Shown piece by piece: positions 8,866 through 17,255 of a stretch of 64,000 bases of DNA. Under the pieces are notes generated by a model. That model searched no databases. It was given only the letters and a program-made list of their open reading frames with translations, and was not told where the DNA came from. Source of the stretch: Halomonas litopenaei (GTDB lineage Bacteria > Pseudomonadota > Gammaproteobacteria > Pseudomonadales > Halomonadaceae). The stretch covers positions 27,653 to 91,652 of the forward strand of contig NZ_PXNS01000008.1 in assembly GCF_003045775.1 (NCBI RefSeq), written 5' to 3'. A program made the position numbers and the translations under genes. Position 1 is the stretch's first letter; every line of letters starts with the position of its first letter.

Positions 8866-8888
8866 CGCTTCCACCGGCAAGTCGACAG

Positions 8889-8910
8889 GAGGCCGCCCTT
8901 GGGCGGCCTC
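8889..8910 (+). terminator. Hairpin terminator after the sulfatase gene
   Basis: GAGGCCGCCC and GGGCGGCCTC are perfect 10-base arms with a TT loop, 23 bases after the sulfatase stop, followed by TTG. It separates the sulfatase from the radical SAM gene. Confidence 0.8.
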
Positions 8911-9044
8911 TTGCCGTTGTGCTCCCCGTTCAGCTCTTGTTCAGCCCCCGTTTATCTCCTTATTCAGCCCCTAGCTCTGCTCCGCGTTCGTTCGAGATAT
9001 CACATTGCTGGATATATAGACAGTATTCGACTAGCCTTGCCGGC

Positions 9045-10178
9045 ATGGATCACTATCACGACGACGGCCAGCAAAGAAGCGCTGCGGGCCCCTTGAAGGG
9101 CCGCGGCGCGACCTATGATCCCGCCAATCGTTTTGCTCTCACCCGTAGCGAACAGGTGGACGACGGCTGGTGGCAAGAGGCAACGCCTGATCGCATCGCC
9201 ACCGTCACCGCCACCGAGAGCGCCAAGAGCGCGCTGTCGTGGAACCGCTCGCCAGACCTGCCCTTCGATCGCTCGATCAACCCCTACCGTGGCTGCGAAC
9301 ATGGCTGCATCTACTGCTACGCGCGGCCCAGTCATGCCTACTGGGACCTGTCACCCGGTCTCGACTTCGAGACCCGCCTGATCGCCCGCACCGGCCTGGT
9401 GGAACGCCTCACCGAGGAATTGTGCAAGCCCGGCTACGTCTGCCGTCCGATCAACCTGTCCGGCAACACCGACGCCTACCAGCCCATCGAGGCCGAACAC
9501 CGAACCACCAGGGCACTGCTCGAACGGCTGCTGGAGTGGCGTCATCCGGTCACCCTGGTGACCAAGAGCGCGCTGATCCTGCGCGACAAGGACCTGTTGA
9601 GCGAACTGGCAAGCCGCCGCCTGGTGCGGGTGATGGTCAGCCTCACCAGCCTGGACACTGAACTCAAGCGTCAGCTGGAGCCGCGCACCGCCTCACCCCG
9701 GGCCCGACTCAGGGTCATCGGCGAGCTTGCCGATGCCGGTGTACCGGTGGGCACCCTGGTCTCGCCGGTGATTCCCGGGCTTACCGACCATGAACTCGAG
9801 CGTCTGCTCCAGGCCGCCAGGGACGCCGGCGCCAGCACCGCCGGCTGGATGCTGCTGCGCCTGCCACGAGAGGTCGCGCCGCTGTTCGAGGCCTGGCTCG
9901 AGGCCCACTATCCTGAGCGCGCCGCCAAGGTCATGAGCCTGATTCGCCAGTGTCGCAACGGCCAGGACTACGACAGTCGCTTCGGCCACCGCATGCGCGG
10001 CCAGGGCGTCTTCGCCGAACTGCTCGACCAACGCTTCCGTAAGGCCTGCCGTCGCCTGGGCCTGTCACGACGTAGTGATAGTCGCCTTGATAGTGGCCTT
10101 GATAGCGGTCTTGAAACTGATAGTGAGCTTGATACCGAGAGCTTCAGGCCGCCCCACCGTCAGGGGTCACTATTCTGA
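9045..10178 (+). CDS. PA0069-family radical SAM protein (Rv2578c/SPL-like)
   Basis: The 377-residue protein carries the radical SAM cluster motif CEHGCIYC (Cys84, Cys88, Cys91) after NRSPDLPFDRSINPYRGC, a layout typical of the PA0069/Rv2578c group related to spore photoproduct lyase. The N-terminal KGRGATYDPANRF and the later VTKSALILRDKDLL, VMVSLTSLD and VSPVIPGLTD are group hallmarks. The reaction is unknown for this family. The reading frame is open far upstream, but homology begins at the ATG at 9045. The last 40 residues hold tetrapeptide repeats (DSRL, DSGL, DSGL). A terminator separates it from the sulfatase, so it is unlikely to be the sulfatase maturase. Confidence 0.85.
   Translation: MDHYHDDGQQRSAAGPLKGRGATYDPANRFALTRSEQVDDGWWQEATPDRIATVTATESAKSALSWNRSPDLPFDRSINPYRGCEHGCIYCYARPSHAYWDLSPGLDFETRLIARTGLVERLTEELCKPGYVCRPINLSGNTDAYQPIEAEHRTTRALLERLLEWRHPVTLVTKSALILRDKDLLSELASRRLVRVMVSLTSLDTELKRQLEPRTASPRARLRVIGELADAGVPVGTLVSPVIPGLTDHELERLLQAARDAGASTAGWMLLRLPREVAPLFEAWLEAHYPERAAKVMSLIRQCRNGQDYDSRFGHRMRGQGVFAELLDQRFRKACRRLGLSRRSDSRLDSGLDSGLETDSELDTESFRPPHRQGSLF
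10077..10112 (+). repeat. Three 12-bp tandem repeats in the 3' end of the radical SAM gene
   Basis: GATAGTCGCCTT, GATAGTGGCCTT and GATAGCGGTCTT follow each other in frame, with a looser continuation to about 10136. They encode DSRL, DSGL, DSGL in a tail beyond the conserved domain. Confidence 0.8.
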
Positions 10179-10222
10179 GGCTTGTCCAACCTTCGCTCGT
10201 CGACGTTTCGGATAAAGCCTCG
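10177..10222. repeat. Shortened relative of the 146-bp palindromic repeat
   Basis: Bases 10181-10221 match the inverted left end of the repeat at 54913-55058 with about six differences in 41 by hand alignment. Its outer edges (gaggcttgtcc and ggataaagcctc) are near-inverted copies, so it looks like an internally deleted element. It begins within the stop codon of the radical SAM gene and could act as its terminator. Confidence 0.55.
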
Positions 10223-10369
10223 CGAGACGCCACCGCCTCCAGGCCGCTATGCGCCAGCGCTGGTCCCATTGCCGCCTTCCAACTGTCCCTGGCTGCCGCC
10301 GGTGCCACCACCTACGCTACAAGGATCCTCTGGAATAACGACCTACAATTAAAATATAAGGAGTTCTGC

Positions 10370-11686
10370 ATGCGCCGCCAGACCAAGGGCCTGCACGCCC
10401 TCTACGCCAAGGATCCCGTGGACGCCGATCGCAAGCTGTGGGGGCGGCAGGTGGATCCCGTCAGCCGTCGCGGATTTCTCACCGGCTCCAGCCTGCTGGC
10501 CATGAGCGCGGTACTCGGCGCCAGCATTCCCTTCGCACGCTTCATGCCGGGAGGCCTGATACCCGCAGCCCTGGCCCAGAGCGACGAAGCCTTCGAGATC
10601 GAGGGCAAGGAGGGGCTGAGGGTCCTCAACGACCGTCCGATCAACGCCGAGACACCGGCCCATCTGCTCGACGATGACATTACCCCGGCGCGCTACATGT
10701 TCGTGCGCAACAACGGCCTGCCCCCAGAGCGAGCCGAGATCGATCCCGCCACCTGGACGCTGGAAATCACCGGCGAGTCGTGCCAGAACCCCACCACCTT
10801 CACCATCGCCGAGCTGAAGGAGCGCTTCTCCGAGCACACCTACCAACTTCAGGTAGAGTGCGGCGGCAATGGTCGCAGCGAGTACGTCCCCGCCGCCAGC
10901 GGCAACCAGTGGACCACAGGTGCGGTGGCCTGCCCGACCTTTACCGGGGTACGACTTCGCGATGTGCTGGAGGCCTGTGGCATCGCCGACGACGCCGTCT
11001 ATATCGGTTACTACGGCGCCGATCGCCATGCCAGCGGCGCCGCCGACAAGGAAGCGATCTCTCGCGGTGTGCCGATGGAAAAGGCCCTGGAGGACGAGTC
11101 GCTGATCGCCTGGGCGATGAACGGCGAGGACATTCCCTACCAGAACGGCTACCCGCTGCGCCTGGTGTGCGGCGGCTGGCCGGGTTCGGTCTCGGGCAAG
11201 TGGCTCAAGCAGATCGCCGTACGCAACCAGAAGCACGATGGGGCCAAGATGGCGCCTCCCTCCTACAGCGTGCCGGCGAACCCGGTGGCACCGGGCACTG
11301 AGGTGGCCAAGGAAGACTTCGTCACCATCCAGTCGATGCCGGTGAAGTCCCTGATCACCTACCCGCGATCAGGGATCGAGCACGCCCAGGGCCAGCCGAT
11401 GGAGGTGCGCGGCCACGCCTGGGCGGGGGATCTGTCGGTATCCGAGGTACACACCTCAATCGACTTCGGTGCCACCTGGCAGAAGGCCAGCCTCAACGAC
11501 GCACCCAATCGCCTCGCCTGGCAGCGCTTTACCACCCAGGTCGAGTTCCCCGAGCCAGGCTATTACGAGGTGTGGGCCCGGGCGGTGGACGAAAACGGCC
11601 AGTCCCAGCCCATGGTGGTGCCCGGCTGGAACCCCAAGGGCTACCTCAACAACGCCTGTCACCGCATCGCGGTTCAGGTCGGCTGA
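10370..11686 (+). CDS. Tat-exported sulfite dehydrogenase, molybdopterin subunit
   Basis: The 438-residue protein belongs to the sulfite oxidase family and most resembles SorA/SoxC-type periplasmic sulfite dehydrogenases. A twin-arginine signal (SRRGFLTGSSLL) leads to an Ala-Leu-Ala-Gln cleavage site near residue 68. The molybdopterin domain follows, with the Mo-ligand Cys164 in QVECGGNGR and PLRLVCGGWPGSVSGKWLKQI; the C-terminal part (about 310-438) is the dimerisation domain. An AAGGAG site precedes the ATG. The cytochrome c gene starts 14 bases later, the standard pair for passing sulfite electrons to the respiratory chain. Whether the physiological substrate is sulfite is inferred from the pairing. 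Confidence 0.88.
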   Translation: MRRQTKGLHALYAKDPVDADRKLWGRQVDPVSRRGFLTGSSLLAMSAVLGASIPFARFMPGGLIPAALAQSDEAFEIEGKEGLRVLNDRPINAETPAHLLDDDITPARYMFVRNNGLPPERAEIDPATWTLEITGESCQNPTTFTIAELKERFSEHTYQLQVECGGNGRSEYVPAASGNQWTTGAVACPTFTGVRLRDVLEACGIADDAVYIGYYGADRHASGAADKEAISRGVPMEKALEDESLIAWAMNGEDIPYQNGYPLRLVCGGWPGSVSGKWLKQIAVRNQKHDGAKMAPPSYSVPANPVAPGTEVAKEDFVTIQSMPVKSLITYPRSGIEHAQGQPMEVRGHAWAGDLSVSEVHTSIDFGATWQKASLNDAPNRLAWQRFTTQVEFPEPGYYEVWARAVDENGQSQPMVVPGWNPKGYLNNACHRIAVQVG

Positions 11687-11700
11687 GGGAGGAGACTGGC

Positions 11701-12159
11701 ATGGGAATTCGTACCACCAGAAGGCATAGGGCGTGGTCGTCGGCCCGCCCGATCTTGATGACCGGCCTGCTGCTCGGCGCAGTGCTGTTCAGCCCCTTTG
11801 GCCTGGCTCAATCGACAGGCGAGGCCTCTGGGCAAGCCACAGATGCCCCCCTCGAGACCGATCCGGACAGCGGGTTCGTGATGGCCGAGGGCTGGCAGAC
11901 GGTCAAGGGCAACTGCACCGTCTGCCACTCCGCCGCCCTGGTCACCCAGAACAGGGGGTCACGCGAGCACTGGGCCTACCTGATCGACTGGATGCAGGAG
12001 ACTCAGGGCCTGTGGCAGTTCAATCCCGAAATGGAAGCCACCATCCTCGACTACCTGTCGACCCACTACGGCCCGAGGACCGATGCCAGGCGGCAGAACC
12101 TGCCCAAGCATCTGATGCCGCCGGCACCACAGGCCAGCGAGACCAGCGCAGAAGGTTGA
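11701..12159 (+). CDS. Monohaem cytochrome c, electron acceptor of the sulfite dehydrogenase
   Basis: The 152-residue protein has an N-terminal signal segment (about residues 15-37) and one haem c site, CTVCH (Cys72, Cys75, His76), in the context GWQTVKGNCTVCHS. A Met in KHLMPP near residue 140 may be the distal ligand. The sequence WAYLIDWMQETQGLW with ILDYLSTHYGP is typical of the small SorB-like subunits found beside molybdenum sulfite dehydrogenases. The ATG has GGGAGGAG upstream and follows the molybdenum subunit by 14 bases, so the two are surely one operon. The C-terminal tail is proline- and serine-rich. Confidence 0.88.
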   Translation: MGIRTTRRHRAWSSARPILMTGLLLGAVLFSPFGLAQSTGEASGQATDAPLETDPDSGFVMAEGWQTVKGNCTVCHSAALVTQNRGSREHWAYLIDWMQETQGLWQFNPEMEATILDYLSTHYGPRTDARRQNLPKHLMPPAPQASETSAEG

Positions 12160-12255
12160 AACAACGGACGCGGTCGAAAGGCGGCTGATCGGCCCGGTTC
12201 TGCGACAGCGGAATCGGGCACCGTATGCTCTGACAGATAGTCAGATGCCCTAACA

Positions 12256-12295
12256 CAGATCCTTCAGCGCAGATCCTTCAGCGCAAGTCCTTGAG
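12256..12295. repeat. 14-bp tandem repeat beside the GST stop codon
   Basis: Two identical units cagatccttcagcg (12256-12269 and 12270-12283) are followed by a diverged partial copy. On the minus strand they span the end of the GST gene and the bases after its stop, so the GST C-terminus (LKDLR) lies inside the repeat. Confidence 0.75.
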
Positions 12296-12958
12296 TACAG
12301 TGCCGCTGGCGAGGATCTGCGCCTCGAGAGGTAACTCACGGAACGGCTCGCAAACCGCCTCGCTTTGCCATTGGCGCATGGCGGGCAAGGCGAGGAGTCG
12401 CTCGAGGTAGTCGCGAGACGGGCCACCCATGGGCAGGTCGTAGGTTCGCATCCTGAAGGCGATGGGGGCGAAAAAGGCGTCTGCGGCGGTAAACCGCTCG
12501 CCGCACAGGTAAGGTCCACCAAAGCGCGTCAAGCCGTCTTCAAACAGTTCGTTCAGCCGATGCAGGTCATCCAGCAGCTCGGGCGTCTTTTCGTTCAAGC
12601 GTACGCGCAGCGCGCAGTGCATCGCACACTGCTGCCTGAGCGCGCTGAAACCTGAATGCATCTCGGCACAGGCACTTCTGGCCCAGCATCTGGCGTCCAC
12701 ATGCTCAGGCCAGATCCCAGAATGACGCTCGGCCAGGTATTCGATGATGGCCAGCGAGTCCCACACCACCCGTTCGTCATGATGCAGACAGGGCACTCGC
12801 CCCGAGGGCGAAAACCGACGAAAGTCGGCGTGACTGTTGCCCTGCTCATCGAAGGGGTGAAAGGCCAGCTCGAAGGGAATCTCGAGCTGGCGCAAGGTCA
12901 GCCAGGCCCTCAGCGACCACGACGACGTCTGTCGATTGGCGATATGCAGCACGTACAT
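12278..12958 (-). CDS. Glutathione S-transferase family protein
   Basis: The 226-residue protein has a thioredoxin-like N-terminal GST domain (MYVLHIANRQTSSWSLRAWLTL, then SGRVPCLHHDERVVWDSLAIIEYLAE with the glutathione-binding Asp-Ser pair) and an all-helical C-terminal domain (YLCGERFTAADAFFAPIAFRM). It probably conjugates or isomerises small electrophiles with glutathione in the cytoplasm; the substrate is unknown. The length is normal. It stands alone, convergent with the cytochrome c gene, and a 14-bp tandem repeat crosses its stop codon. Confidence 0.88.
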   Translation of the reverse strand: MYVLHIANRQTSSWSLRAWLTLRQLEIPFELAFHPFDEQGNSHADFRRFSPSGRVPCLHHDERVVWDSLAIIEYLAERHSGIWPEHVDARCWARSACAEMHSGFSALRQQCAMHCALRVRLNEKTPELLDDLHRLNELFEDGLTRFGGPYLCGERFTAADAFFAPIAFRMRTYDLPMGGPSRDYLERLLALPAMRQWQSEAVCEPFRELPLEAQILASGTVLKDLR

Positions 12959-13009
12959 GACAGCGCTCCCTGGGTCGCTGACAGCGCCTGTCGCTGCCGG
13001 TGACGTTGA

Positions 13010-13846
13010 TCAAGCCGCCAGCGACATCTCGTAGCCGGTGTACTTGCGAAGATTGATCACTCCGGTATCGAAGATCAGATACTGGCCCTTGATTCCCATC
13101 AGCGTGCCCTCGACTCGCGGATTCTTGTCGAGGTTGTGGGACGTGACCTTGGTGGGGTACTCCAGTACCGGGTAGTCGAAGCGTCGTGGGCTGCCGTCCA
13201 GGGGACGGATAGCATCGGCGCCGAAGCGCTCACGTAGATCGCCCAGCCCCGCCGACAGCCTCTCCAGCAGACGGTCGCGCTCTGCGGCCAGATCCAGTTC
13301 CTCGACCTGCCCCTTGAGCATCGCCCGCCAGTTGGTGCGATCCGACACCTCGTTCTTGAACAGCACCTCGACGAAGCCAGACTGCTGACGACTGTCCACC
13401 TCGAGGATCGGCAACGCCTGGATCGCGCCCTGGTCGAGCCAGCGCGTCGGCATCTGCGTATTGCGGGTGATCCCGACCTTGAGCCCGGAAGCGTTGGACA
13501 GGTAGACGACGTGAGGCTGGAAGCAGAACCGCTCGCCCCACTCGGGCTCGCGACAGGTCCCCTCGAAAAAGTGGCACAGCTCGGGCTTCATGATGCAGCT
13601 GTCGCACTGGGCCAGGCGCTTGAAGCAGGGATAGCAGTGGCCTTGCCCGAAGCTCTTCCTGGTCGCACGCCCACAGTGGGTACAGGCGATCGCCCCGCTC
13701 CACTCGAGACGCAGGGTGCGGCCCAGGTAGTCGTTGAGCGGCAGACGGTTCTCGCCGGCCTTGAGGGTGTAACGCGCGGGGGAGTCGGGTTCGACCCCCA
13801 TCTTGGACAGACATCCGTGGGCAAGTACTTCAGTCACGACTGGCAT
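13010..13846 (-). CDS. DUF2797 domain protein with a cysteine-rich N-terminal half
   Basis: This 278-residue protein matches the DUF2797 family of unknown function. It has a dense Cys/His region (CTHCGRATRK, GHCYPCFKR, CDSCIMKPELCH, GTCREPEWGERFC) that may bind zinc or iron, followed by VVYLSNASGLKVGITR, which resembles the core of GIY-YIG-like domains. The reading frame extends upstream, but the start at 13846 (MPVVTEVLAHG) gives the family-typical N-terminus. It overlaps the end of the yeaC-like gene by 17 bases, so the two are translationally linked. No pathway can be assigned. Confidence 0.8.
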   Translation of the reverse strand: MPVVTEVLAHGCLSKMGVEPDSPARYTLKAGENRLPLNDYLGRTLRLEWSGAIACTHCGRATRKSFGQGHCYPCFKRLAQCDSCIMKPELCHFFEGTCREPEWGERFCFQPHVVYLSNASGLKVGITRNTQMPTRWLDQGAIQALPILEVDSRQQSGFVEVLFKNEVSDRTNWRAMLKGQVEELDLAAERDRLLERLSAGLGDLRERFGADAIRPLDGSPRRFDYPVLEYPTKVTSHNLDKNPRVEGTLMGIKGQYLIFDTGVINLRKYTGYEMSLAA

Positions 13847-14126
13847 CCCGGGCGAGCCCCGCCATGTCTTCGGAAACCCCGGCACTGCTCGATGGCCCAC
13901 CGGGCCCAGCGCCGCAGGTGCGTTGCTCCAGGTAGCCGATGCGGCTCTCCTCGGGCACATTGTTGTCGTGCTCGTAGCGCATCACGGCTTCCATGCACAG
14001 CTCGATCTGCTCGGCCGTCAGCATTCGCCCGTCCGGCCACTTGCGCAGCGACACCGCCTGCTTGAGGCTCTGGTAGATCGACGGCGTCATCTGGGAAATC
14101 ATTCGCTCGAAGGTCATGTCGCTCAT
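13830..14126 (-). CDS. YeaC-family (DUF1315) protein
   Basis: The 98-residue protein matches the DUF1315/YeaC family: MTFERMISQMTPSIYQSLKQAV, LRKWPDGRMLTAEQIELCMEAVMRYE and the GYLEQ segment are typical. The function is unknown. It lies between glpG and the DUF2797 gene, and YeaC next to DUF2797 is a neighbourhood I recognise from other gammaproteobacteria. The C-terminal 25 residues, rich in Gly and Ser, are not conserved and overlap the next gene. Confidence 0.82.
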   Translation of the reverse strand: MSDMTFERMISQMTPSIYQSLKQAVSLRKWPDGRMLTAEQIELCMEAVMRYEHDNNVPEESRIGYLEQRTCGAGPGGPSSSAGVSEDMAGLARDASRD

Positions 14127-14135
14127 GGCATCGCT

Positions 14136-14981
14136 CTAGTGAAGACGTGATTTGCGGGAATGATACCAGCCCAGCACCAGCCCCACGAGCAGACCGCCCA
14201 GGTGCGCCTCGTTGGCCACATTGCCAAAGCCCACCAGCCCGGCGACGTCGGTCATGGTGAAGACCATCCAGCCGAGCATGAACAGCACCAGCATCTGCGG
14301 CACGAAGAAGCCGCTGGCCGGCGCGCGACGGGACATCAACCAGACGTAGCCAAGCAACGCAAAGTCGACGCCCGACATGCCACCGAACAGCACCGTGCCG
14401 GTGGCGTACTGGGCCAGGTTGCCGGCAAGCCCCGCCACCACCACCAGCGTCAGCATGCGCAATGGGCCATGCAGGGTCTCCACCTGACGGCCGAAATACC
14501 ACAACCACATCATGTTGAAGATCAGGTGCATCCAGCCGAAATGCAGAAAGATCGGCGACAGCGGGCGCCATACCTGCCCCGCCGCCAGCGCATCGGGGAT
14601 ACTGCCGACGGCCAGCGCCCCGCCACGGATGCCCACAGGCACGATCGCCAGCCACGCCAGCACCATGTCTCCCCACACAGCGATGGCACCAAACACCAGC
14701 AGACACAGCCCGAGCACCGACAAGGTGACCGGATGCTGGCGCAGCAGCGGCCACCAGTGACGTGCCGGTCTCGGCTTCGAGGCACTCGGCGCGGGTATCG
14801 CCTCTCCCCGCTGCCAGCGAGTGATCACCTCGGCCAGAGCGTCCTGCTGTTTCGGGTCCATCAGCCACAGTACCTGGCCGTCGTCCTCGTCGGTGATACG
14901 GTGTCCGATGCGGTGCGACCAGAGCGCCTGTCGCAGCTCGCGAGTATCGATATCGTGGGGGATCAGCATGACCCGGAACAT
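14136..14981 (-). CDS. glpG: Rhomboid intramembrane serine protease
   Basis: The 281-residue protein is a GlpG-type rhomboid that cleaves transmembrane segments in the inner membrane. It has an N-terminal cytoplasmic domain (about 1-75), six hydrophobic helices, HLIFNMMWLWYFG with the conserved His and Asn, the catalytic serine in FGGMSGVDFALLGY (Ser203) and the catalytic histidine in NEAHLGG (His260). The order helix 4 Ser and helix 6 His fits an active enzyme. It lies 9 bases upstream of the yeaC-like gene in the same direction. Confidence 0.93.
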   Translation of the reverse strand: MFRVMLIPHDIDTRELRQALWSHRIGHRITDEDDGQVLWLMDPKQQDALAEVITRWQRGEAIPAPSASKPRPARHWWPLLRQHPVTLSVLGLCLLVFGAIAVWGDMVLAWLAIVPVGIRGGALAVGSIPDALAAGQVWRPLSPIFLHFGWMHLIFNMMWLWYFGRQVETLHGPLRMLTLVVVAGLAGNLAQYATGTVLFGGMSGVDFALLGYVWLMSRRAPASGFFVPQMLVLFMLGWMVFTMTDVAGLVGFGNVANEAHLGGLLVGLVLGWYHSRKSRLH

Positions 14982-15130
14982 GGCGTCTCCAGCGCGAAAA
15001 AGGGTGGCGGCCCAGAGATGATGGCCTGAAATGACGTTGGCCGGTAGGGGCAGCGGTCACACGCGGCGCAGATGGGCGAAAGGCCCGACGGCAAGCCGGG
15101 CATGGCAGGATGTCTTTTTCATCCACACAG

Positions 15131-15159
15131 AAAAAGTCCGGCGGAGGGGGCCGCCGGAC
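15131..15159 (-). terminator. Terminator of the nadK-metallophosphatase operon
   Basis: On the minus strand GTCCGGCGG and CCGCCGGAC (perfect 9-base arms, 6-base loop) are followed by TTTTTC, a canonical intrinsic terminator about 95 bases after the phosphatase stop. Confidence 0.85.
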
Positions 15160-15252
15160 AAGAGCAAGGGATCATTCAAGGGAACACCTACTCAGACGCC
15201 GCTTTTGATAAAGGGTTCAGTCGGGTGCTAGACTTTAATGTAACGTTTTGTA

Positions 15253-16251
15253 TCAATCGAAGACGATCTCTCGGGGCAAGGGCCTCGCACGCACGTCCCT
15301 GGGCACCGGCACCCATACAAAGTGGTTGGCGTCGAGGCGGGATTCAAAGCTGTAGCGATAGGCCACCAGTCGACCGAACTTCACCGCGCTGTAGTCGAGA
15401 CAGGCAATATTCGGTGCCGGCAAGGCCGGGACGCCTTCGCACCAATAGTGGCCGATGAACAGCGGAGGCTGGTCGGGGCCATAGTAGCTGAGGCTGGCCC
15501 GCTCGCTGTCGCTCAACGGCCGGTCCTCGAGGTCTCCCGGTAGATTGTCCGGCTGGAACACCACGTCCCCCCAGGTGCGAGGGTCTCGTGCCCAGAAGTG
15601 GGTCCGAAAGCTTCGTCGAGTGAAACCGTCTCCGGAATGGATGACCGTGTCCCCGGGCAGGTCGATGGAACCACCGCGGGTCAGGCGCTCGAGGATCCTC
15701 GACTCTTCGGTACCCGGGCTCGAGGCCTGGAGCAGGAAGTCGTGGTCCAGACAGCCGTCGGGCCGGAGCTGCCTGAAGGATTCGATCAGGCGGTCGTCCC
15801 AGCAGGCGTGGACCACCCGGATGCCGTCGATCTCGAGACACAGGGGGATCTGGCGAAACCATGCCAGGGCATCATCCCACTCCTGAGGGTGGTCATGGTA
15901 CTGCTCGAGGGTTTCACGAATGATGCGGTTGTGACGCGGTGTATGCGGGCGTAGCCATTCCCTGCCGTGCTCAGGCGGGGCCTTCTGGGTGTACGTCAGG
16001 GCATTGATCTCGTGATTGCCCAGCACGATATAGGCCTCGCCCTCTTCCACCATGCGTCTGGCGATGGAGACCGCCAGGCGGATACGCGGGCCACGGTCGA
16101 TCAGGTCCCCGAGGAAGATCGCCTTGCGCTGGGGGTGACGATAGACACCGCCGCGCAGGTGATACCCCAGCCGTTCCAGCAGCGCCGCCAGGGTGGCGCC
16201 GCAGCCATGAACGTCACCGATCAGGTCGTAGCCGTCCAGTCGCCTGCTCAC
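15253..16251 (-). CDS. Metallophosphoesterase (calcineurin-like), coupled to nadK
   Basis: The 332-residue protein has the calcineurin-like phosphoesterase signature: DLIGDVHGCGATL (D-x-H), AIFLGDLIDRGPR (GDxxDRG), VLGNHEINAL (GNHE) and FIGHYWCEG (GHxxC-like). It probably hydrolyses a phosphoester or dinucleotide, but the substrate is not evident. I chose the GTG ending at 16251, which has GGGAG upstream and starts one base after the nadK stop; an ATG further upstream would overlap nadK. The tight coupling to NAD kinase may suggest nucleotide turnover, but that is inference. Confidence 0.82.
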   Translation of the reverse strand: MSRRLDGYDLIGDVHGCGATLAALLERLGYHLRGGVYRHPQRKAIFLGDLIDRGPRIRLAVSIARRMVEEGEAYIVLGNHEINALTYTQKAPPEHGREWLRPHTPRHNRIIRETLEQYHDHPQEWDDALAWFRQIPLCLEIDGIRVVHACWDDRLIESFRQLRPDGCLDHDFLLQASSPGTEESRILERLTRGGSIDLPGDTVIHSGDGFTRRSFRTHFWARDPRTWGDVVFQPDNLPGDLEDRPLSDSERASLSYYGPDQPPLFIGHYWCEGVPALPAPNIACLDYSAVKFGRLVAYRYSFESRLDANHFVWVPVPRDVRARPLPREIVFD

Positions 16252-16252
16252 G

Positions 16253-17134
16253 TCAATCTCCCAGCCTGTTGCTCCAGCCCAGCTTGCTGCGCAGGACGTC
16301 ATAGAAGTTGTGACCCAGAGGGTGCACCAGTTGAACGTTCTGGGGCTTGCGCCGGATCACCAGAACATCATCGGGCTTGGCCACGGCACGGGTCTGGCCG
16401 TCACAGCTGATGTGGGGATAGGTCTGGTTGGTCTCACCGATATGACAGCGTATCTCGCAGCCGGCGTCGATCACGATGGGCCGGCTCGACAGGGTGTGCG
16501 GGAACATCGGTACCAGCGTCACCACGTCGAGCTTCGGATGCATGATAGGGCCACCGCCGGACATGGCGTAGGCGGTGGAACCGGTCGGCGTGGCGATGAT
16601 CAGGCCATCGCTGCGCTGGCTGTAGACGAACTGGCCATCGATGAACAGTTCGAACTCGATCATCCGCACCGCCTTGCCCGGGTGCAGTACCACTTCATTG
16701 AGGGCATCGCCGCTGCCCACCAGGGAATCCCCGCGGTAGAGCTCGGCGTCGAGCAGAAAGCGCTGTTCGACCTCGTACTGTCCCGCCAGCACCTCACCGA
16801 CACGGGCCTCGAGCTCATCCGGCGAGATATCGGTCAAGAAGCCCAGCCGTCCGCGATTGACCCCCAGCACCAGGGTTCCGCTGCGACACAGGGTGCGGGC
16901 CGCGCCCAGCAGGCTGCCGTCGCCCCCGACCACGATCACCAGATCACATAGTTCGCCGAGCATGCGGCGACTGGCCTCGGCGTGGCCACGTTCCAGCAAC
17001 GCCGAGGCGGTACGGTCTTCCACGATCACGTGGTAGCCGGCGTCATCCAGAAAACGAATCAGCCGCTTGAGGGTCTCGACCACCTTGGCGCTGCCCAGGC
17101 GCCCGATCAGTCCGATGTTCTTGAACGATTGCAT
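16253..17134 (-). CDS. nadK: NAD kinase
   Basis: The 293-residue enzyme phosphorylates NAD to NADP. Diagnostic motifs are VVGGDGSLLGAAR (GGDG), VLGVNRGRLGFLTD, ALNEVVLHPG (NE-x-x), SDGLIIATPTGSTAYAMSGGGPI and VPMFPHTLSSRPIV. I chose the ATG ending at 17134 (MQSFKNIGLIGR), as the conserved part begins there and GAAGGA lies upstream; an in-frame upstream ATG adds 19 atypical residues. It is the first gene of a two-gene unit with the metallophosphoesterase. Confidence 0.96.
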   Translation of the reverse strand: MQSFKNIGLIGRLGSAKVVETLKRLIRFLDDAGYHVIVEDRTASALLERGHAEASRRMLGELCDLVIVVGGDGSLLGAARTLCRSGTLVLGVNRGRLGFLTDISPDELEARVGEVLAGQYEVEQRFLLDAELYRGDSLVGSGDALNEVVLHPGKAVRMIEFELFIDGQFVYSQRSDGLIIATPTGSTAYAMSGGGPIMHPKLDVVTLVPMFPHTLSSRPIVIDAGCEIRCHIGETNQTYPHISCDGQTRAVAKPDDVLVIRRKPQNVQLVHPLGHNFYDVLRSKLGWSNRLGD

Positions 17135-17255
17135 CCACGCATCCTTCCCTTGGCGACCGCTCATTATGGCGAGGGGGGCCTGGCGGAGCAAACCGCGCCC
17201 GGCGCCTCAGGCCAACGCATGGCCCAGATCGATGATCACCCAGACTGACGATGAA

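Noticed and set aside
7297..10178. Sulfatase plus radical SAM gene as a sulfatase-maturase pair
   Set aside because: The radical SAM protein is of the PA0069/SPL-like type, not the SPASM-type anSME, and a terminator lies between the genes.
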